From positions 1 through 64,000 of the forward strand of contig JAACJM010000306.1 of the NCBI GenBank assembly GCA_013368315.1: a stretch of 64,000 bases of DNA, written 5' to 3'. Below the pieces are notes generated by a model, which saw nothing but the letters and a program-made list of their open reading frames with translations, was not told the DNA's origin and searched no databases. This document shows positions 58,600-64,000 of the stretch, one piece after another. Each line of letters starts with the position of its first letter. The stretch's first letter is position 1. Source of the DNA: Tetrapyrgos nigripes. Its lineage: Eukaryota > Basidiomycota > Agaricomycetes > Agaricales > Campanellaceae. A program made the position numbers and the translations under genes.

Positions 58600-59072
58600 G
58601 CGACTAAGGAGTCGATGTTACCAGTACCATTCGAAGTTGCGCTCGAAGATCTTATCTAGTTGGTCTTTCGCAAGACTTTATCTTTGATGCTTCATTACAC
58701 TTCTCATAAAGACTCATGTGACTTTAGACACTTTTCAAACACGCCGAAAAGACAAAAATATCCGCTCGACGGATAGATCACATCACTACTACTGATATAA
58801 GATGTATCTGTAAAAAAGTGTGTTTCTGTACGCCTTTCTGCCGAGCGGATATTTTTGTATTTTCGGCGTGAAACCTCTTGCGCTGTGCCCTATCATCCAA
58901 GTGAATTGAGCGCTAAAGTTGCGTCAAAGGCCCGCAAACTGAATTACATCAAGGTCAGCCGGTTGTTCCCGAAACCTAATCTTTCATGTCTCGTTGCTTC
59001 TCATAAAACCAACATGTGACTTTAGACACTTTTCAAACTTCTTGCCCAGTGCCATCCACCATCATTCGAAAG
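58600..59072 (+). promoter_or_regulatory. Duplicated upstream region of the NACHT-ankyrin gene
   Basis: The segment at about 58665-58740 plus 58870-58905 resembles about 58965-59072; both contain CATGTGACTTTAGACACTTT and CTTCTCATAAA. The copy nearest the gene leads straight into the start codon at 59073. The more distant copy is interrupted by a MITE. Shared control elements must lie in this repeated block, but no specific box can be named. Confidence 0.5.
58741..58869. mobile_element. ~129-bp MITE upstream of the NACHT-ankyrin gene
   Basis: Inverted ends of about 30 bp: ACGCCGAAAAGACAAAAATA (58741) and the reverse complement of ACGCCGAAAATACAAAAATA, continuing with TCCGCTCG on both. Flanked by CAAAC and GAAAC. 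Comparison with the downstream duplicate (TCAAACTTCTTGCCC) confirms an insertion. Confidence 0.8.
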
Positions 59073-62000
59073 ATGAAACGAGGCATTGACAATGTGACTG
59101 AACAAAACAAACGTAAAAGACAGGTATTAACAGGTAAGTATAAACAAGACTTCAGTAAATAAACTGTGCTTTTCATTCTCTTCTACTTCAGATACTGGTC
59201 CAGTTGCTAGCGCAGCTGAGAACAATATGTCCCTTGATGGTCAAGTTCCACAAGGATCAAACATTGCCGCAGGGAGAGATTTGCATATGTACAATGTCCA
59301 GGGGAACCAGAACCAGACTATTAGCAATGATTATAGCCAGACAGTCAACTCTCATAACAATATTTATGATAATAGATACATTCAGACAGGTAAAGACTAT
59401 TTTATTGCTCACTAGCTTATTTGACCATTGGTGAATACAGGAGGAAGTAACACTTTTGTCACATTGGATGCAAGTACGTTGGTTGATTCTGGATTATTTT
59501 GTGAAAAACTAGAACTGTATACTTACAATCAGTAGTGGAAAACATCAAGAAGTGGATCAATGCACCTGATCCATCTGCCAATTATAATGCTGCATATGAG
59601 AATATGACAAAAGGCACTGGGATGTGGCTTCTCAACCATCCCAAGTTGCTTGATTGGAAGATGAACGGTGGCCTATTGTGGCTACAGGGCAAAGGTAGGG
59701 GTAATCTCTCTCTTTATCAGAATAACAATTGCTGATTAAATTACTTAGCTGGTTCTGGAAAAACCTTTCTTCTGTGAGTAAATTGCTTCTTTTCTCCTTT
59801 TTCAAGAAATGAATATCATATATTTTAGCACCAATGTGATCACAAGTTTGAAGACAGAGGGCCATACTGTCTTCTACTTCTATTTTGACACTCTCGACCA
59901 AACCAAAGTTAAAGGGACTTACAAGGGCTTGCTCTCCTCTATCATGCTTTCAACTGGCATAAAGTTCAATCAAACAACGTTGCAAAATCTGTATCAGCAA
60001 TATGACTCGGGTACAATTCAAATGCATGCAGACGCTATGAAGGCAACCTTACTCCAGCTCCTGGAACAACACTCTTCAGCAATATATATTGTCATGGATG
60101 CATTGGACGAATGTCAGGCACAAGATCACCATTCAATTTCAAGCATCATTCATGATCTACTTAAAGTTGATTCAAAGATACATATCCTTGTGTCCTGCAG
60201 ACATGCAGCTAGTGCAATTGGAGTCAGCTCTGTTACTGATACTATATCACTGGATGAACAAGTAGTAAAGTCAGACATTCAAAGGCATATTGAACAAGTT
60301 TTCCAAGAGAGGCCTTTGAGTGTGAATGTACATAAAGAGGTAACAGAGGCTCTAGTGAATGGAGCTCATGGACAGTAAGTATTCTAGATTCAAGTATTAT
60401 AGCTGATGATTGAAATATTTCATAGGATCCGATGGGTTGATTGTCAAATTCAACAATTGCAAGAATTAGCCACTCGCAAAGCTATACTATATGCCCTAAA
60501 GAACTTGCCTGAAGACCTGGAAGAGACCTATGTCAAAGCATTGCTCAGGACTAAAAAGGGTCACCAGAAAGATGTACAAGCTATCTTGAGGTGGCTTCTA
60601 TTTGGATATACCCAGCTAACCTTGAAGTTATTACCTGAAATCCTTCGAATTGATTTTGAGGGAAAGAAGTTAGAGGCAGCTGAGAGAATAGAGGTGAATG
60701 GAGTGTCTAAAATTATTGACTCAACATTAGTCATTGTAGTTCAAGAAGACATCAACTGGAGGAATGAAGTTATTAGGCACACATTGAAACTGGCACATCC
60801 ATCAGTAAAAGAGTATATTCTTTCAGATCAAATCAAATCAAGTTCAGCAGCGCATTTTCATGTAAATGATCAGCTGGCACATGAATTCATTGCTCAATCA
60901 TGTATGATCTATCTGGTAGTGTTTGGAGAGGATAAATCCTTATACGAACAGCTTCCTTTGTTAAATTATGCTGCAAACATTTGGCCAAAGCATGTCAATA
61001 ATCTACAACAATTGAAAGATCCAATCAAGTCTTTGAGTTTACGTTTGCTTACAAATAAGAAATGGCTGAGGGTCTTATCTAGATCCTCAGACTCTGCTTT
61101 TCCATTCTGTCTCCCTACTAATATGGTGTTGTTATTGCAAGAGGAAGGAACATGTATAAACACTCAGGGTGGTGAATATGGCAATGCTCTTCAGGCTGCC
61201 TTGTTTATGGGAAACAAAAACCTTGTATGGCTTTTGCTTGAGAAGGGAGCAGATGTAAATGCTCAGGGTGGTGAATATGGCACTCCTCTCCAGGTTGCCT
61301 CATTAAATGGCTATGAAGAGATTGTGAAGCTTTTGCTCAAGAGGGGAGCAGATGTAAATGCTCAAAGTGGTGAACATGGCAATGCTCTTCAGGCTGCCTT
61401 AGTTAAGGGAAACAAAAACCTTGTAAGGCTTTTGCTCGAGGGGGGAGCAGATGTAAATGCTCAGGGTGGTCAATATGGCACTCCTCTCCAAGCTGCTTCG
61501 TTTAAGGGTTATGCAGAGATTGTAAAGCTTTTGCTTGGGAAGGGAGCAGATGTAAATATTCAGGGGGGTAAATATGGCAATGCTCTCCAGACTGCCATAC
61601 ATATGGACAATGGCAACATTGTAAGGCTTTTATTGGAGAAGGGAGCCGATGTACATGCTCAGTGTGGTCCATGTGGTAATGCTCTCCAGGCTGCTTTATA
61701 TAATGGCAATGAGGACATTGCTAGGGTTTTGATTGAGAGGGGAGCAGATGTAAATGCTCAGTATGGTGAATATGGCACTCCTCTCGAGGCCGCTTCCTAT
61801 AAGGGCTATCAAGACACTGTAAGGCTTTTGCTTGCAAAGGGAGCAGATGTAAATGGCAATGCTCTCCATGCTGCTGTATATTGGGGCTATAAAGACATTG
61901 TAAAGCTTTTTCTTGAGAAGGGAGCAGATGCAAATGCTCAGGATTGTGTATATCGCACTCCTCTCCAAGTTGCTTCATTTGAGGGCTATGAAGAGATTGT

Positions 62001-62322
62001 AAAGCTTTTGCTTGAGAAGGGAGCAGATGCAAATTCTCAGGGTCTTGAACATGCTCTCCAGACTGCTGTATATAGGGGCTACGAAAACATTGTAAAGCTC
62101 CTACTGGAGAAAGGGGCCAATATAAATTCTCAGAGTGGCATATATGGCAATGCTCTCCAGACCGCTCTTTATCATGGCCATAAAGACATTGTCAGGCTTT
62201 TACTAGAGAAGGGAGCAGAATTACATGCCCCGGGAGGTGAATATAGCACTCCTCTCCAGGCTGCCCTATATAAGCTCTGTGCCTCTAGGTTAGATTCTTT
62301 TCATATTATCAAGCCCATGTAG
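59073..62322 (+). CDS. NACHT-ankyrin NLR-like protein (STAND NTPase)
   Basis: Exons 59073-59133, 59192-59399, 59441-59473, 59534-59694, 59749-59773, 59829-60374 and 60426-62322 sum to 2,931 bp, an intact 976-residue frame. Residues 25-90 are rich in Asn and Gln (GRDLHMYNVQGNQNQ), a layout seen at the N-terminus of mushroom NACHT proteins. The P-loop GKAGSGKT is at 153-160, on a 25-bp exon. The Walker B box IYIVMDALDEC ends at 258 and is followed by IHILVSCRH. From 593 to the end are eleven ankyrin repeats plus a broken twelfth. Such proteins are thought to act as cytosolic recognition or non-self response switches: the repeats sense, the NTPase oligomerises. Repeats are highly alike in DNA. 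The ending (SRLDSFHIIKPM) departs from the ankyrin pattern, so the 3' end may be truncated. Confidence 0.88.
61168..62270 (+). repeat. Ankyrin array of two alternating repeat types
   Basis: About 99-bp units. One type carries YGNALQ plus N-rich helix starts (GNKNLV, GNEDIA); the other carries YGTPLQ plus GYEEIVKLL. Order: N,T,N,T,N,N,T,N(short),T,a divergent HALQ unit,N,T(broken). The eighth unit has lost about four residues. The alternation shows growth by duplication of pairs. Confidence 0.85.
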
Positions 62323-63334
62323 CTTGTTTATATCTGATTTTGTGAATATATCTCTCTCAATAATTTGTAAACTCTATAAAAAGCCTTATTTCAGTCTGTT
62401 TCAGTTCTGATTGCTTTCCCATTGCCTTTGATTGATGTTGGCGATTTCCCTGACTTGTGAATTTTGTGAATGAAATACATACTGGTTGATAATTTATTAA
62501 TTATTTGTGATTGAAAACAGGCAAGTCTCCTATGCTGGTAAGTATTGGTACTAATCTGCCAAATGACTTAATGAACAACTACTCTGAATAACACTTTACT
62601 GATATAATATGAGACTATGTGCTTTGAAGGTTTTGTCCACTGTATCTTGACAATTAGTGACCAATAGAGCATATAAGTATTTCTGTTTGAAGATTTCTGG
62701 GTCACAGTGGTAAATTGTATCCTGGAATGGCACAGAATGCATGGCATTGGGGACAAAAACAGAATGAAACTTCGAGATCACTCGCTAGCAGATTGTCAGC
62801 TGTGCATGGAGCTCCAGCTGTCCTCTATGAAATCCTGGAATCACGATTTAGCAGTTACGCAGCACTCAAAACCTCCACATCCACATTACAGTCAAGTGCT
62901 TTCCCACTTCCATCTCTAATTTCCGTCTCCGCGCCCAGCGCCCAGCGAAGAGCCCACAGTTGGACTGCAGTCCTATGGTTTTCTTCAATCAAAACCCTCA
63001 ACAGAGTTCTGTCAGTGTCCATCCTCAAGCTATCTATGCATCTAGGTTGAGATGATAACATGCATACTGTCGATAATCGAGATCACAGAAGGAGAATAGA
63101 ATGGGTAGCAGTACTTGTGGGATGTAAGTTGTTGACTGTGTAAGTAACACTGACGGTGTTTGAAGATGACTATTGAAGACTTGGACAGACCACGCCTACA
63201 ATGTGAGTCTGATCAAGATTCAGTGTCTCATCCCCATCCTCAACCATGGTGTTGTAATACTAATATTACCTTGGGCTATACTAGCTTATCAACACTCACC
63301 AAATATCCAAACCACCCCACTATCATCCACTACT
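62323..63334. other. Downstream region, no supported gene
   Basis: The first about 230 bp resemble DNA downstream of the ankyrin fragment at 25.9 kb. Overlapping ORFs on both strands at 62707-63061 have no recognisable domain and no clear preference between strands. Confidence 0.4.
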
Positions 63335-63514
63335 ATGCCCCAATGCGAACACTGTTTAGTGTACTCTCCAAACGACCAAGCCCTGCGAGCACATATTGGG
63401 CTGATGCCTTACTGTCAGGCCAAGGATGACACAAATTGCGATGAACCGGACTCTGATGTGGAGCCAGCCAGCGTGGACATCAGGAAAAGCCTCATGTACA
63501 TTTTAATGCAATAA
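63335..63514 (+). CDS. Short ORF with C2HC zinc-finger-like start, possibly a transposase N-terminus
   Basis: From the ATG at 63335 the protein reads MPQCEHCLVYSPNDQALRAH, then GLMPYC; the spacing is C-x2-C-x12-H-x6-C. An acidic stretch follows (CDEPDSDVEP) and the frame stops at 63514. From memory, Plavaka/CACTA-type transposases of mushrooms start with a similar finger, but no transposase core is in view. The last codons run into repeat-like DNA, so the true 3' exons may be lost or lie outside the window. Confidence 0.4.
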   Translation: MPQCEHCLVYSPNDQALRAHIGLMPYCQAKDDTNCDEPDSDVEPASVDIRKSLMYILMQ

Positions 63515-64000
63515 TAAAGGGATGAAAAAGACCAAAAACGCATGAGAATGCATTAAATTGCAAGATTATGCCAATTATGCTCCTCATGCAAGTCCTTTCT
63601 TCGGCAGCATAAAGATCCATGAATTATGCACAAATTTACCATTTTATGCAACAGAAGGCATAGCTTATACTCATTAACTCAATGATATTCAGTCATTTTG
63701 TTGGCACATTTGACACATTTGCAACCAAATCATTGATTTTGGCCACATTTCAGGTGGAAAATCACTCAAATTGGTTAGTAAATTCTACATTCAAGAAGAA
63801 AAAGGCCAATTAAAAGTCATTTTTTGTGTTCTTACTATGTATGTATATGTAGACAATTTACCAGAAACCCTATACCCCGCCCAGTTTCCCGCTTCTGTGA
63901 GCACGGGGACAGGAATTTGATGGGGCAGGAACAGGTTGAAAAAAACTCCTGTGGGTCTCCCGTGCTGTTCCCTAAATATAGGTTGAAGAGGAGACTGAGT
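63515..64000. other. Non-coding edge with a MITE end
   Basis: The first part repeats ATTATGC and TTATGCA motifs. From about 63870 to 63974 the sequence is the reverse complement of the start of the MITE at 35364 (TAGGGAACAGCACGGG and GTCCCCGT motifs). Its other end was not found. Confidence 0.5.

Overview
The window looks like transposon-rich, gene-poor nuclear DNA of a basidiomycete fungus, most likely an Agaricomycete. The reasons are short GT-AG introns (about 45-65 bp), a CxC2/KDZ transposase (a family I know as expanded in mushroom-forming fungi), a NACHT-ankyrin NLR-like gene, and remnants of hAT, Copia and DIRS-like elements. No rRNA, tRNA or CRISPR array was seen. No database search was possible, so family names rest on motifs read by eye.

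Layout. 1-5 kb: a decayed multi-exon gene with two Ulp1/C48-like cysteine protease modules. 6.3-25 kb: a very large DNA transposon of about 18.7 kb. It is bounded by long inverted repeats with arrays of CTTAAG-bearing modules, and a 2.6 kb element with its own inverted repeats sits inside its left arm. The large element carries a CxC2-KDZ transposase on the minus strand, split by a 1.6 kb insertion. It also carries four further genes: a minus-strand unknown, an acidic plus-strand protein, and two plus-strand multi-exon genes. Several have premature stops or frameshifts. 25.3-25.7 kb: a fragment of an ankyrin gene related to the intact one near 60 kb.

28-34.7 kb, 49.7-52.5 kb and 56.2-58.5 kb are three diverged copies of one repeated unit (a decayed gene family), in different orientations. 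34.7-39.25 kb is a hAT transposon containing another hAT-type element, which contains a MITE; a separate mariner-like MITE breaks its transposase. 39.3-39.6 kb holds a curious array of splice-acceptor-like motifs. 41.74-41.90 kb is a perfect 75-bp inverted repeat. 44.8-49.4 kb is a Copia retrotransposon with both LTRs and a 5-bp target duplication; its gag and integrase region is replaced by a non-autonomous element full of CAAGCAAC repeats. 55.5-56.2 kb is a DIRS-like reverse-transcriptase remnant.

59.07-62.32 kb is the one clearly intact host-type gene, a seven-exon NACHT-ankyrin protein of 976 residues. Its promoter region is duplicated and one copy holds a MITE. At the right edge is a short ORF with a zinc-finger-like C2HC pattern.

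The main system to follow up is the KDZ element: transposase, cargo genes and patterned subterminal repeats. Many of its disrupting stops are explained by single C-to-T changes, which fits methylation-linked or RIP-like decay.
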